Assembly (NCBI GenBank): GCA_965662045.1
Contig: CBFIGE010000005.1
Location: 62,001-126,000 of the forward strand
Length of the DNA: 64,000 nt
Direction: 5' to 3'
DNA from: UBA3478 sp965662045
Lineage (GTDB): Bacteria; Bacteroidota; Bacteroidia; Flavobacteriales; Flavobacteriaceae
In this document: positions 1-9,491 of the stretch, in pieces
Layout of the letters: the number at the start of each line of letters is the position of its first letter
How positions within the stretch are numbered: position 1 is the stretch's first letter
Translations under genes and position numbers: made by a program
Notes under the pieces: generated by a model
Database searches by the model: none
The model's input: the letters and a program-made list of their open reading frames with translations, nothing else
What the model was told of the DNA's origin: nothing

Positions 1-536
1 TTTACAGACTCCATTTTCGTATTGATGTGTTCCCCAATATCCACCAATACATCTGGTCGAATATCTTTCCATTGAATGTAGTGATATACAGCCTTAGGCC
101 TCCATGGTAGCTGTGGATTTGCATCACTGTCAAAGGTTACTATTTTTTTCAATCCACTTAAAAAACAACTATCACTCAAAAGTTGACTCGCCCGTCCATG
201 GTCAATATGTCTATCTTCTACCGCATTGCATATTACAATTTCGGGTTGGTGTTTTCTAATGACTTCAATTACCTTTATTTGGGTTTCTTTATCATTTTTA
301 AAAAAACCATCCGCCAAAGACATGTTTTCTCTGAAATCTGCTCCGAGAATTTTTAAGGCGTTGTTCGCTTCTTGGCGCCTTAATTCTATACTGCCTCTTG
401 TACCAAGTTCACCTTGCGTAAGATCTATCAGACCTACACGCTTACCCAGACTAACCTCTTTTGCAACCGTTCCTCCCGCACCAAGTTCAATATCATCTGG
501 ATGTGCACCGAAAACTAATAAATCAACTTTTTTCAT
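1..536 (-). CDS. bshB1: Bacillithiol biosynthesis deacetylase BshB1 (partial, 3' end outside window)
   Basis: LmbE/PIG-L family zinc deacetylase. In bacillithiol synthesis it removes the acetyl group from GlcNAc-malate, the product of BshA, before cysteine is added. About 178 N-terminal residues are visible. They open with MKKVDLLVFGAHPDDIELG, which carries the zinc-binding AHPDD motif close to the N-terminus, as in BshB1 of Bacteroidota, followed by the GELGTRGS segment. There is no signal peptide, so it is cytoplasmic, unlike the secreted PIG-L protein at 6983. Its ATG overlaps the TGA of the upstream PLP enzyme by four bases (ATGA), which suggests translational coupling. The partner gene bshA lies at 62543-63691. 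The assignment to BshB1 rather than another LmbE protein rests on size, lack of a signal peptide and resemblance to flavobacterial BshB1. Confidence 0.85.
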   Translation of the reverse strand, partial: MKKVDLLVFGAHPDDIELGAGGTVAKEVSLGKRVGLIDLTQGELGTRGSIELRRQEANNALKILGADFRENMSLADGFFKNDKETQIKVIEVIRKHQPEIVICNAVEDRHIDHGRASQLLSDSCFLSGLKKIVTFDSDANPQLPWRPKAVYHYIQWKDIRPDVLVDIGEHINTKMESV

Positions 537-1678
537 AACTGAAGAAAGGCTTGATCAATATCGGCAGTTAAATCGTTGAAATCTTCAATCCCAACAGAAA
601 GTCTTAATAAGCCATCTGTAATCCCCTGAGCCAATCGCTCTTCTCTAGGCATTAAGGCATGTGATGCCACAGATGGTAGTAATATAGTACTTTCAATACC
701 TGCAAGAGATAGAGAGGGTTTTATCAACTTTAAATTACGAATGAATTCTAGTGCTTTATCTTCTTGTCGAATTTCAAAGGAAAGCATGCCACCAAAATCA
801 TACATTTGAGAGAGGGCTAAATTATGATCAGGATGTGAGCCTAAACCAGGATAATGCACCTTAGTAATCTCACTGTGTTTTTGGAGATGCAAAGCCAAGC
901 GCATTGCGTTGTAGCTTTGTTCTTTAACCCTAAGTCCCATGGTTTTTATACTGCGCTCTAACAACCAAACAGTATGATCACTTAGATTTCCTCCATAGCA
1001 GATGGCTGCATCCCAAATTTGTTTGATAAGACTAGTACTTCCAGCAACTGCACCGGCTGATATATCTGAATGTCCACCCATGTATTTTGTCGCTGAATGT
1101 ATCACTAAATCAATTCCTAAGTTTATAGGATTTTGATTGACAGGACTTGCAAAAGTATTGTCGATCATGCTAATCAGCTTATTGGATTTACACAAATCTG
1201 CAATGGCCTTAATGTCTGTAAGACGCATTAAGGGATTAGATGGTGACTCTATATAAATGAATTTGGTGTTGTTTTGAATTTTTGCTTGAAAATCTTCTAT
1301 GTTGTTACCTTCAACAAAATCATATGCTATACCATAACGATTCAGCTGAGTGGTAATGAAATGATATGTTCCTCCATATATTTCTCTCTGAAATATGGCG
1401 TGATCTCCTTTAGCCAAAAACGCCATAAGCACAGTAGAAATCGCGGCCATTCCACTGGTGAAAATCAATGCGTCTTCGGCCATCTCTAAAGCTGCTATTT
1501 TTTTGTTTAAGGCTTCTTGATTGGGTGTGTTAAAATATCTTGGATATCTCTTTATTTCCACCTGATCCCACGCATAGGATGTCGAGGGATACAAGGGAGA
1601 TACAGCTGACTTAAATGTGTCGTCTTTTAATTCTCCTGCGTGAACTGACCGCGTATTAATATGTGAATTTTCACTCAT
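533..1678 (-). CDS. Trans-sulfuration family PLP enzyme (cystathionine gamma-synthase/lyase type)
   Basis: A 381-residue member of the Cys/Met-metabolism PLP family (fold type I), which interconverts cysteine, cystathionine and homocysteine or cleaves them. The PLP lysine lies in HSATKYMGGHSD. Upstream lie the tetramer-type motifs TSGMAAIS and YGGTYHF and the IESPSNP segment that leads to the PLP-anchoring Asp. The length matches the family. I start at ATG 1678 (MSENSHINTRS); a TTG nine bases upstream is also in frame. The gene lies 18 bases downstream of ccsBA and overlaps bshB1, so a ccsBA-PLP-bshB1 operon is likely. A link to cysteine supply for bacillithiol is my inference. Whether it is a gamma-synthase, gamma-lyase or methionine gamma-lyase cannot be read from the sequence. 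Confidence 0.9.
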   Translation of the reverse strand: MSENSHINTRSVHAGELKDDTFKSAVSPLYPSTSYAWDQVEIKRYPRYFNTPNQEALNKKIAALEMAEDALIFTSGMAAISTVLMAFLAKGDHAIFQREIYGGTYHFITTQLNRYGIAYDFVEGNNIEDFQAKIQNNTKFIYIESPSNPLMRLTDIKAIADLCKSNKLISMIDNTFASPVNQNPINLGIDLVIHSATKYMGGHSDISAGAVAGSTSLIKQIWDAAICYGGNLSDHTVWLLERSIKTMGLRVKEQSYNAMRLALHLQKHSEITKVHYPGLGSHPDHNLALSQMYDFGGMLSFEIRQEDKALEFIRNLKLIKPSLSLAGIESTILLPSVASHALMPREERLAQGITDGLLRLSVGIEDFNDLTADIDQAFLQL

Positions 1679-1696
1679 TGGTTTCAAATTAATGCT

Positions 1697-4600
1697 TTAA
1701 TAATATTTCTTGTATTTCAGATAACTGAAATATCCAAGCACCAAAACACCAGCAACCGTATACCAAACAAAACTTGGAGTGATAACCTGATCTCCACTAG
1801 CGTAAGAATGCAGTCCTACAAGATAAAAATTAACTCCAAAATAAGTCATCATTATACTAGCAAAAGCGACAATACTGGCCAGATTAAAAGCCCATACCCC
1901 TTTTAAAGTAGGAATCAGACGCATATGCAACACAAATGCATAGACCATAATTGAAATTAAGGCCCAGGTTTCTTTTGGGTCCCAACCCCAATATCGGCCC
2001 CAACTTTCATTGGCCCATTGACCACCTAAGAAATTACCTATTGTAAGCATAAGTAACCCAATAGTCAATGACAATTCATTGATGATTGTCAATTCTTTTA
2101 TACTTGATTTCATGCGATCTCTGGTGTCTGGTTTTAATAGCAGCAACAATATTAAGTTTACAATTCCTAAAATCATTCCAACGGTTAAGGGACCATAGCT
2201 ACCTACAATAACAGCAACGTGTATCATTAACCAATAAGAATCTAAAACGGGTTGCAAATTAGCAATCGCTGGATCTACCCAACTTTGATGTGCAATCCAA
2301 AGCAACATTGAACTTACAAATGTAGTCGAAGCAATGGTGAAATTGCTCTTTCGACCCAGAGCAATTCCTATGGCCATCGTCGCCCAAGAAACGTACAATA
2401 TACTCTCATAGGCATCACTCCAAGGTGCATGTCCAGAAATGTAAGAGCGCGCAATAAGACCAAAGGTGTGCATTACAACCAAGGCGTAAATAATTACTTT
2501 GAATACTTTAATGGTAAATTTTAAAGCTCTTCTATCTTTATAAATTTGTGCGACTAGAACGAAAAATAAGACTAAACCAAATAAGGCATAGTATCTGTAG
2601 AGTTTATTGAACACATCCCATTTATTATAACTGATTTCAGCTTGAACTTTTCTTTTACTCGGCATGACATCTTGACCTAATTTTCTTTGACTTTTCTTAA
2701 GGCTATTCAAGATTTTGTCTGCTTCAGTATAATCATTTGAAATCTGTGCCTGATTTAAAAGCTGCAGATAATAAGGTAATGAATTGGCAACAAAACTTCC
2801 ATACAAGGTATCAGAGACTGTGAAAACCCCTGTTCTATACTCAATTGAAGAAATCCATTTATTGTTTTCGTCTTGTGGCAATGGAAAAATCTTCAAGATT
2901 TCTCCGCTTAAAGCCCTGTTTAACAAGGCTAACTTTTGTCCAGCCTGTTTAAAATCTTGTTGAAATTTATTGGGTGTGTTTGTCTTGTAGGCCTCTTCTA
3001 AGAAGGGGTCCAGTTTATTTACTCCTCTTTGATCGAAAAAGTCTGTGACTTTTACGTATTTCTGCCCTTCTTCGATTCCAATTATTTTCCGAATACTATC
3101 GTTTTCGGCTTTTTTGTCTAAAGCAATAAAGGGGGTATTATACCATAAACCAGGGTACAGCATCATTGAAAGCATGACTTGTTCAGCTGACAAGTCTTGA
3201 TAAGTATCTTTATAACTTAACTTTCTAAGTAATTCACTGGCGAAGGTGTGTATAGGTTTCATACGTCCCCCATCGTCTTGAATCACGAGTTCTGCAAAAA
3301 TTTTAGCGTGTTTAGCGTCAATAGCGGTAACCCTAATCATGGAGTCAATATCCTCATTAGATGGGAGCTGTGAATTCACATTTTGACCATAAACCGAAGA
3401 CAATGCAAAAAATAACAGCACAGCACCTAAAGTTTTTTGATTTTGAATTCTTTTGAGCGATTTAGCTAAATCCTTGAAACGTGTTTTGCCAAAAAACATA
3501 ATTCCCATAAAGCCGATGTACAATAAGAAGTATCCAATATAGGTGATCCATGTACCCCAAAAATCGTGATTCACAGAGAGAATGCTTCCTTTTTCATCTG
3601 GAAAGAAACTGGCCTGAAAAAATCGAAAACCTTTGTGATCTAATACGTGATTCATGTAAATGTCATAATCAAAGGGACGCTCGTCTTCAACGGTTACCTT
3701 GCTCATAAATGAAGAATAGTTGCGTTCTGTTCCGGGATATTTTTCAGCAATAAAATCATTGAGTTTAATTGAAAAAGGAAGATTTAGTTGTTTAGATCCA
3801 TATCTGAAATAATAGGTCAAACCGCCAAATTCAATAGGCTCACTAAATGATGTAGACCCCTGTCCTCCATATACAACAATCTCCTTCGATTTATTTTGTG
3901 AAGAGAGACCTAAAATCATCGCATCTAAAGTATCCTCTGTTTTTTCAGACTCCGGTACTTTTATCATTCCAAACGTTCCTTTTACAGGAAGCTCTGGAAA
4001 AACAAACTGCATCTCACCTATTGAATATAGCGATCTCATTTGTAATTCTGAAGATGTGTTTGCTTCAAGGCTTCCTTGAAATTGATCAGCCATACGCATA
4101 AAATTTCCTTCGAAAGGACTTTCAATTAAGAGATTCCCTCGTTCATCTTCAGTAATATTGATAGCTCCTTGGGTAAGCTTGTTATAACTGAAAAGCACAT
4201 TGTGAATATTGACTATCTCCCCTCTTTTTATGTAGTGATCATGACGATTGCCGTCTCCTGACTCCACGATCTTTAAATAGTATTCACCCTGTTCGTCTTC
4301 AATAAGATCTTGTTTAGCTCCTCCAATAAAATCTATAAGTTCAATTTTAAATTTAGAATCCTCAAAAGAAGATTTCCAAGGTAAAGAATTGCGGCTACCT
4401 TGTTCTGTAATCAAAATTCGATCCTCTAAAATTTTACGTTGTAATTGACCCTCCACCTCACCGTCTACAAGAACTGTCAAATACGTTCGTTCAGATAGAA
4501 ATACCGAAGAAGTTTCACCCTCTCTAATTGGCATACTTCCTTCATATCCAATGTAACGCGTAACTCCCGCTCCAAAAATTATTAAAATCCAACTCAAATG

Positions 4601-4846
4601 TAACATGAGTAAAGGCCACTTATTGACCTGCCACAAATTATACCTATTAATGTTACCGATAAAAGTAACCACCATTAATAGCATAATAATTTCAAACCAT
4701 TTGGCCTCATAGATATAAATCTTTGCTGTCTCAGTACTGTAATTACTCTCAACAAAGGTTCCTATACCCATGGCAAAAGAGAACAGTATAAATAGTACGG
4801 CCATCATTTTGGTAGATACTAAGGCATTTGCAATTCGATTTATCAT
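1697..4846 (-). CDS. ccsBA: Fused cytochrome c synthetase CcsBA (ResB-CcsA)
   Basis: A 1049-residue membrane protein joining ResB/CcsB and CcsA. Together they move haem across the cytoplasmic membrane and attach it to CXXCH of apocytochrome c (System II). The N-terminal third has the ResB layout: hydrophobic helices near residues 10-110, a large extracytoplasmic domain and a further helix near 435-460. A long soluble stretch follows. The C-terminal third has about eight helices and the CcsA tryptophan-rich haem-binding motif WGRYWGWDPKETW near residue 953. Histidines suited to haem ligation are seen in HTFGLIARS and in VGLHSY near the C-terminus. Such single-chain fusions are known from Bacteroidota and epsilonproteobacteria. 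It is the first gene of the minus-strand operon that continues into the PLP enzyme and bshB1. Confidence 0.93.
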   Translation of the reverse strand: MINRIANALVSTKMMAVLFILFSFAMGIGTFVESNYSTETAKIYIYEAKWFEIIMLLMVVTFIGNINRYNLWQVNKWPLLMLHLSWILIIFGAGVTRYIGYEGSMPIREGETSSVFLSERTYLTVLVDGEVEGQLQRKILEDRILITEQGSRNSLPWKSSFEDSKFKIELIDFIGGAKQDLIEDEQGEYYLKIVESGDGNRHDHYIKRGEIVNIHNVLFSYNKLTQGAINITEDERGNLLIESPFEGNFMRMADQFQGSLEANTSSELQMRSLYSIGEMQFVFPELPVKGTFGMIKVPESEKTEDTLDAMILGLSSQNKSKEIVVYGGQGSTSFSEPIEFGGLTYYFRYGSKQLNLPFSIKLNDFIAEKYPGTERNYSSFMSKVTVEDERPFDYDIYMNHVLDHKGFRFFQASFFPDEKGSILSVNHDFWGTWITYIGYFLLYIGFMGIMFFGKTRFKDLAKSLKRIQNQKTLGAVLLFFALSSVYGQNVNSQLPSNEDIDSMIRVTAIDAKHAKIFAELVIQDDGGRMKPIHTFASELLRKLSYKDTYQDLSAEQVMLSMMLYPGLWYNTPFIALDKKAENDSIRKIIGIEEGQKYVKVTDFFDQRGVNKLDPFLEEAYKTNTPNKFQQDFKQAGQKLALLNRALSGEILKIFPLPQDENNKWISSIEYRTGVFTVSDTLYGSFVANSLPYYLQLLNQAQISNDYTEADKILNSLKKSQRKLGQDVMPSKRKVQAEISYNKWDVFNKLYRYYALFGLVLFFVLVAQIYKDRRALKFTIKVFKVIIYALVVMHTFGLIARSYISGHAPWSDAYESILYVSWATMAIGIALGRKSNFTIASTTFVSSMLLWIAHQSWVDPAIANLQPVLDSYWLMIHVAVIVGSYGPLTVGMILGIVNLILLLLLKPDTRDRMKSSIKELTIINELSLTIGLLMLTIGNFLGGQWANESWGRYWGWDPKETWALISIMVYAFVLHMRLIPTLKGVWAFNLASIVAFASIMMTYFGVNFYLVGLHSYASGDQVITPSFVWYTVAGVLVLGYFSYLKYKKYY

Positions 4847-4927
4847 TGATTCGTAGATTTTGCGTAAAATTAAAGTGTTTTGAGTGATATCTTTACTTTT
4901 GTTAAACCTTATTAACAGAAGGAAGCA

Positions 4928-5716
4928 TTGAAAATCAAATCAAAAGACATCAATAATTTTAAGGTTTGCGTCGTGGGTTCAGGCAGAGCAGCACATTTTT
5001 TTACCGACCGTTTGAATCGCACCTCTGCTACTTTTGAGCTTGTAGGTATTGTTTCGCGTAATATTAACACAGTATCAAAAAGCTTGTTTCCATTTTCTAT
5101 TTATGATTATTCTTGTATTCCTGAGGCAGACATATTTATACTCGCAGTACCTGATGATCAAATCAGGAGCATAGCTGAACAAATTCCGTATCCTGAGGCC
5201 CTCTTTTTGCATTGCAGTGGTGCTCAAGAACTCATAACAAACACTGAGCATAAACATCACGGCGTTTTGTATCCTTTGTTGAGTCTTAACTTTCAGATGG
5301 AATTTGCTCCAAATATCCCTCTTTTCACAGAGACAAACTCAGAATATCACAAGCATATTTTGAATAAATTAGCACAACAAATAAGTACTGACGTTCAAGA
5401 ACTCACAAGTGAAAAAAGACTTAATGTTCACCTCTGTGCAGTTATTTCTCAAAATTTTTCTAATCATTTATGGCACATCGCTCAAGACATCTGCCTAACA
5501 AGAGACTTAGATTTTAAATGGTTTAAACCACTCTTAGAACAAGGTCTTAGCCAAGCATTATCACAAAATGCCAAAGAAATTCAAACGGGACCTGCCATTC
5601 GAAAAGATAAAAACACAATAGATAAACACCTAAAATTACTAGTAAATTCCAATTGGAAGGATATTTACAAACATCTAAATCAATCTATAATCGACACATA
5701 TGAAGAAAAACTTTAA
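4928..5716 (+). CDS. Rossmann-fold DUF2520 domain protein
   Basis: A 262-residue protein with an N-terminal NAD(P)-binding Rossmann segment (VCVVGSGRAAHFF, residues 12-24) and a C-terminal helical DUF2520 domain. The arrangement is like 6-phosphogluconate dehydrogenase or ketopantoate reductase relatives; substrate unknown. It starts at a TTG codon, because no ATG lies upstream of the Rossmann motif in frame. The 3' end overlaps kdsC by 17 bases. The order DUF2520-kdsC-maf recurs in flavobacteria as I recall it, so this is probably an operon. No function can be assigned beyond a probable oxidoreductase. Confidence 0.85.
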   Translation: MKIKSKDINNFKVCVVGSGRAAHFFTDRLNRTSATFELVGIVSRNINTVSKSLFPFSIYDYSCIPEADIFILAVPDDQIRSIAEQIPYPEALFLHCSGAQELITNTEHKHHGVLYPLLSLNFQMEFAPNIPLFTETNSEYHKHILNKLAQQISTDVQELTSEKRLNVHLCAVISQNFSNHLWHIAQDICLTRDLDFKWFKPLLEQGLSQALSQNAKEIQTGPAIRKDKNTIDKHLKLLVNSNWKDIYKHLNQSIIDTYEEKL

Positions 5717-6233
5717 GGCCTTAATAAAGCAAATCAACACTTTTGTGTTTGATGTTGATGGAGTGTTCACCGATGGTACACTCCTACTTTCCGAAAATGG
5801 AGAACTGCTCAGAAAGATGAATGTCAAAGACGGTCTTGCCGTTAAAATGGCTTTAGATAAAAGTTATCGAGTTTGTATTATTACAGGAGGAACTAATCAA
5901 GATGTCAAAAACCGTTTTAAAGATTTAGGGATTTCGGATGTTTATTTAGGCTCACATTATAAGAAGGATGATTTGTTGGAATATTTCGATACTTATCAAA
6001 TCAATTCTGAAGAGGTGTTATACATGGGTGATGACTTGCCTGATATCGAGGCTATGGGTATGTGTGGATTGTCTTCTTGTCCTCAAGATGCGGTTTCTGA
6101 GGTAAAAGCACAAGCTGATTATATTTCTCATATCAACGGTGGAGCTGGTTGCGTCAGAGACGTAATTCGTCAAGTCATGGCCGTTCGGGGTGACTGGCCA
6201 TCTAACTCAGAATCAACCAAGGCTAATGGATAA
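5700..6233 (+). CDS. kdsC: 3-deoxy-D-manno-octulosonate 8-phosphate phosphatase (KdsC-type HAD)
   Basis: A 177-residue HAD phosphatase of the short, capless KdsC type. It releases phosphate from KDO-8-P on the way to CMP-KDO and the lipopolysaccharide core. HAD motif I is FDVDGVFTDG (nucleophile Asp18, acid/base Asp20), motif II is CIITGG, and motif IV is MGDDLPD. Length and the C-terminal Gly-rich tail (HINGGAGCVRDV) match KdsC. It overlaps the gene before by 17 bases and the maf gene after by 8 bases, so the three genes are packed as one transcription unit. A role in another acidic-sugar pathway (YrbI-like) is possible, but KDO is the default. Confidence 0.9.
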   Translation: MKKNFKALIKQINTFVFDVDGVFTDGTLLLSENGELLRKMNVKDGLAVKMALDKSYRVCIITGGTNQDVKNRFKDLGISDVYLGSHYKKDDLLEYFDTYQINSEEVLYMGDDLPDIEAMGMCGLSSCPQDAVSEVKAQADYISHINGGAGCVRDVIRQVMAVRGDWPSNSESTKANG

Positions 6234-6819
6234 GCTGCTGAGCAACTACAAACTGGTTTTAGGGTCAAATTCACCCAGAAGAGTGGAGTTTTTAAAACAA
6301 ATGGAGCTTGAATTTACCCAGCGTGTGATCTCTATAGATGAATCCTATCCACAAGAACTCAAAGGTCACGAGATTGCCGAATATTTAGCAAAGCGCAAAG
6401 CCGAAGCGCATGAAGGTCTTTTAACTCCAGACGAAATTTTACTCACCTCAGATACAGTCGTATGGTGTAATGAAGAATCTTTGGAAAAAGCTAATGACAG
6501 AAAAGAGGCCATTGACATGCTCACTAAATTATCAGATAAATCTCACGAGGTAATCACGGCCATTTGTTTGACCGCTTCCCATGATCAATTGATTACACAT
6601 CAAACAACTCGTGTATATTTTGAAAAACTTAGTTTAGGCCAAATTGAGTATTACGTCGATACTTTTAAACCTTTTGACAAGGCTGGGGCCTATGGTATAC
6701 AAGATTGGATTGGTTTGATTGGAATCTCAAAAATCGAAGGCTCGTACAGTTCTGTTGTTGGACTGCCAACTTCTTTACTTTATAATTCACTAAAAATTAT
6801 GACTTCTAAGGTGCCCTGA
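6226..6819 (+). CDS. maf: Maf-like nucleoside triphosphate pyrophosphatase
   Basis: A 197-residue Maf/YhdE-family house-cleaning enzyme that hydrolyses non-canonical or excess nucleoside triphosphates (dTTP/UTP type) to monophosphates. The N-terminal LGSNSPRR motif is the family signature, followed by SDTVVW, and KAGAYGIQDW near the C-terminus. I use ATG 6226 (MDKLLSNYK) rather than an in-frame start 36 bases upstream, because it places the signature at the usual distance from the N-terminus and gives a short overlap with kdsC. It is the third gene of the DUF2520-kdsC-maf operon. Confidence 0.9.
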   Translation: MDKLLSNYKLVLGSNSPRRVEFLKQMELEFTQRVISIDESYPQELKGHEIAEYLAKRKAEAHEGLLTPDEILLTSDTVVWCNEESLEKANDRKEAIDMLTKLSDKSHEVITAICLTASHDQLITHQTTRVYFEKLSLGQIEYYVDTFKPFDKAGAYGIQDWIGLIGISKIEGSYSSVVGLPTSLLYNSLKIMTSKVP

Positions 6820-6832
6820 TTAAATTAAGGGG

Positions 6833-6970
6833 ATGAGAAGTATAGCCAATTATATCAAAGAAGTTTTTATGGTATTCCGCGCTCCGGCTAACGAAGGAGT
6901 TGCTTTTCAAGTGGTGTGGGTTTTCTTCTCCTTAATAGTTATATTTATGTCAATATTACTATTCATATAA
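6833..6970 (+). CDS. Small single-pass membrane protein (45 aa)
   Basis: An open frame of 45 codons beginning MRSIANYIKEVFMVF lies in the 163-base gap between maf and the PIG-L gene, and fills most of it. The first 22 residues are mixed and slightly basic (RAPANEG); residues 25-45 form one continuous hydrophobic helix ending in LLFI. The frame starts 14 bases after the maf stop and ends 13 bases before the next ATG, the spacing expected of an operon member. I do not recognise a named family. The compact fit and the protein-like composition support it as real. Confidence 0.65.
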   Translation: MRSIANYIKEVFMVFRAPANEGVAFQVVWVFFSLIVIFMSILLFI

Positions 6971-6982
6971 AGCCATCCCAAC

Positions 6983-9490
6983 ATGTCTATTTTAAGAAGC
7001 CTTTGCAATACATATCTTCTATTCATATGTGTTCTCTCCTCAGTAGTATCGGCTCAACAAACAAAGTCATCACTTGAAATTTACGATGAAATTCAGCGTC
7101 TAAATTTTTTAGGTAACGCCATGTACATAGCCGCTCATCCAGATGACGAAAACACAAAAATTATAAGCTACCTGAGCAATAAAATACATGCTAAGGTGAC
7201 TTATTTATCCCTGACTCGGGGAGATGGAGGGCAAAATTTAATTGGTTCTGAACTCAAAGAATCTTTGGGTTTAATTCGAAGTAATGAACTTATTGAAGCT
7301 CGTAAAATTGATGGTGGACAACAGCGATTTACAACTGCAATAGATTTTGGTTATTCCAAACATCCTGACGAAGCTTTCGAATTTTGGGATAAACCTTATA
7401 TGCTAAAACAAGTAGTTGGTCAGATACGAAAACTAAGACCCGATATCATTATAAATCGCTTTGATCACAGAACTGCTGGAACCACTCACGGGCATCATAC
7501 TGCCGCTTCAATTTTGAGTTACGAAGCATTTGATTTGGCTTCAGACAGTTCTTATAAAGATGAATTCAACACTTTACCTTGGCGTCCTAATCGTTTATAT
7601 TTTAATACTAATTGGTGGTTCTATGGTTCACGTGCGGCTTTTGATAAAATCGACAAATCTAACCTCGTTGAAATAGCAGTTGGTGAATTTGATGCTTCAC
7701 GAGGTATGTCATACAACGAAATTGCTTCATTGTCAAGAAGTCAGCACAAATCACAAGGATTTGGAACAGCGCTTCAAAAAAATCAAGAAACTGAATATTT
7801 AGAACTTCTAAAAGGATCTCAAGGGACTACAAATAATCTTTTTGGAGGTACTGATACCAGTTGGAATAGAATCAAAGAAGGAGAGGCCATCGGTAAAATT
7901 TTAAATGTCGTAGAGGATTCGTTTGACTTTAAGAATCCTTCAAATCATTTAGCACAACTTGTCAAGGCGCAACAATTAATAAAAGACATTGAAGATGTAT
8001 TTTGGAGAAATCTTAAACTTAATGCTATAAATGCAATTATTTTAGACGTTGCACGTATAGATTTAGAAGCATATGTAGCTCAAAAATCTGCACAACCAGG
8101 AGAAAAAATTGAAATTCAATTAGACGTTGTAAATCGTGGCTTGTCTTCTATTGAGCTCGAATCCATTTCCATTTCAAATTCTGATATGTATTCTGTTGAT
8201 CTAGATACTATTATAACATCAAACACTGTTACAAACTTAAACTTTACGCCTGACGTTTTACGAAATAGTCCCTATTCAGCTCCTTATTGGTTGCAGCAAA
8301 AACACGATAGAAAACAATATACGGTAGCCTCAAATTCAGATATCGGAAAACCAGCTTCTGACACTTCGATGACTGTTTCGCTTTCTTTAACTCTTAGAGA
8401 TGTCACCTTGATGATTGAATTACCCGTACGTTACAAGGAAATTAAACCTGAATTTGGAGAATATTACGAGCAGTTTCATATTCTACCATCAGCGACCCTT
8501 AAAATTGATAAATCCATTGAAATATTCGACAGTAAACAATCTAAAAATGTTCGTGTTGAAGTATTGTTAAACATAGAAAAATACGATGGTGTTTTAACTA
8601 TCACTGCACCTGAAGGCTGGAGCGTATCTCCAAAGCAACTCAGCATTAATTGGAGCAAAAATCAAGGCACATTTCCAATTGATATTATGGTTACTCCCCC
8701 AGCAAATCAACAATCTAAAGGATATTTAAGCTTTGAACTCACCTCATCTTTTGAATCTCATAGACTTCAGCAACAGCACATTTCTTATGCTCATATCGAC
8801 AAGCAAACGCTTTTAACTCCCGCAGAAATAGAATTGAGTCGTATTGTAATGCAAAAATCCAATGACAAGGTTGGTTATATCATGGGAGCGGGGGACAAAG
8901 TATTTGAAAATCTTCTAGATCTTGGATATGACATTGAATTGATTCCTACCTCTGCCCTCAATGCTCAAAATTTAAAACGTTTTAAAACTATTATCACAGG
9001 TATACGAGCCTATAACGTACTAGAAGATTTAAAGGCTAATCAAGAACTGCTTTTTGATTTTGTGAGACAAGGCGGCAATTTAATTCTACAATACAATACA
9101 GCTAATAGATGGGGTGCTCAATTTGAAAAATTAGCTCCCTATCCCATGAAACTATCTTACAATAGAATTACCGATGAATATGCTCCTGTGAAACTTCTAA
9201 ATACAAAGCATCGAGTGATGAATTATCCCAATAAAATAACGGTTCAAGATTTTGACGGATGGGTGCAAGAAAGAGGGTTATATTTTCCTGAAACTTGGAG
9301 TAACAATTTCACCCCACTACTCGAATTTCAAGACAAGGGAGAACAGCCCTTACAAGGTAGCTTACTCGTAGCTCCTCTTGGAAAGGGAAATTATATATAC
9401 ACTTCATTGAGTCTGTTTAGGCAGCTTCCTGAGGGCGTTGCAGGTGCCTACCGCTTACTTACTAACTTAATTTCATTAAACTCGAATTAA
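6983..9490 (+). CDS. Secreted multidomain PIG-L family deacetylase
   Basis: An 835-residue exported protein. Residues 1-24 are a signal peptide ending VVSAQQ. An LmbE/PIG-L deacetylase domain follows, with the zinc motif AAHPDDE at residues 50-56 and a second metal-ligand region HGHHTAA. This family removes N-acetyl groups from sugars. The long C-terminal part (about 350-835) looks like beta-rich NEW3/CARDB-like modules followed by a glutamine-amidotransferase-like or carbohydrate-associated alpha/beta region near residues 610-835 (YIMGAGDKVFENL, then GGNLILQYN). The sodium:solute symporter starts two bases after its stop. This pairing, common in Bacteroidota, suggests that a periplasmic deacetylation product is imported by the symporter. 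The substrate is unknown. Confidence 0.85.
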   Translation: MSILRSLCNTYLLFICVLSSVVSAQQTKSSLEIYDEIQRLNFLGNAMYIAAHPDDENTKIISYLSNKIHAKVTYLSLTRGDGGQNLIGSELKESLGLIRSNELIEARKIDGGQQRFTTAIDFGYSKHPDEAFEFWDKPYMLKQVVGQIRKLRPDIIINRFDHRTAGTTHGHHTAASILSYEAFDLASDSSYKDEFNTLPWRPNRLYFNTNWWFYGSRAAFDKIDKSNLVEIAVGEFDASRGMSYNEIASLSRSQHKSQGFGTALQKNQETEYLELLKGSQGTTNNLFGGTDTSWNRIKEGEAIGKILNVVEDSFDFKNPSNHLAQLVKAQQLIKDIEDVFWRNLKLNAINAIILDVARIDLEAYVAQKSAQPGEKIEIQLDVVNRGLSSIELESISISNSDMYSVDLDTIITSNTVTNLNFTPDVLRNSPYSAPYWLQQKHDRKQYTVASNSDIGKPASDTSMTVSLSLTLRDVTLMIELPVRYKEIKPEFGEYYEQFHILPSATLKIDKSIEIFDSKQSKNVRVEVLLNIEKYDGVLTITAPEGWSVSPKQLSINWSKNQGTFPIDIMVTPPANQQSKGYLSFELTSSFESHRLQQQHISYAHIDKQTLLTPAEIELSRIVMQKSNDKVGYIMGAGDKVFENLLDLGYDIELIPTSALNAQNLKRFKTIITGIRAYNVLEDLKANQELLFDFVRQGGNLILQYNTANRWGAQFEKLAPYPMKLSYNRITDEYAPVKLLNTKHRVMNYPNKITVQDFDGWVQERGLYFPETWSNNFTPLLEFQDKGEQPLQGSLLVAPLGKGNYIYTSLSLFRQLPEGVAGAYRLLTNLISLNSN

Positions 9491-9491
9491 T

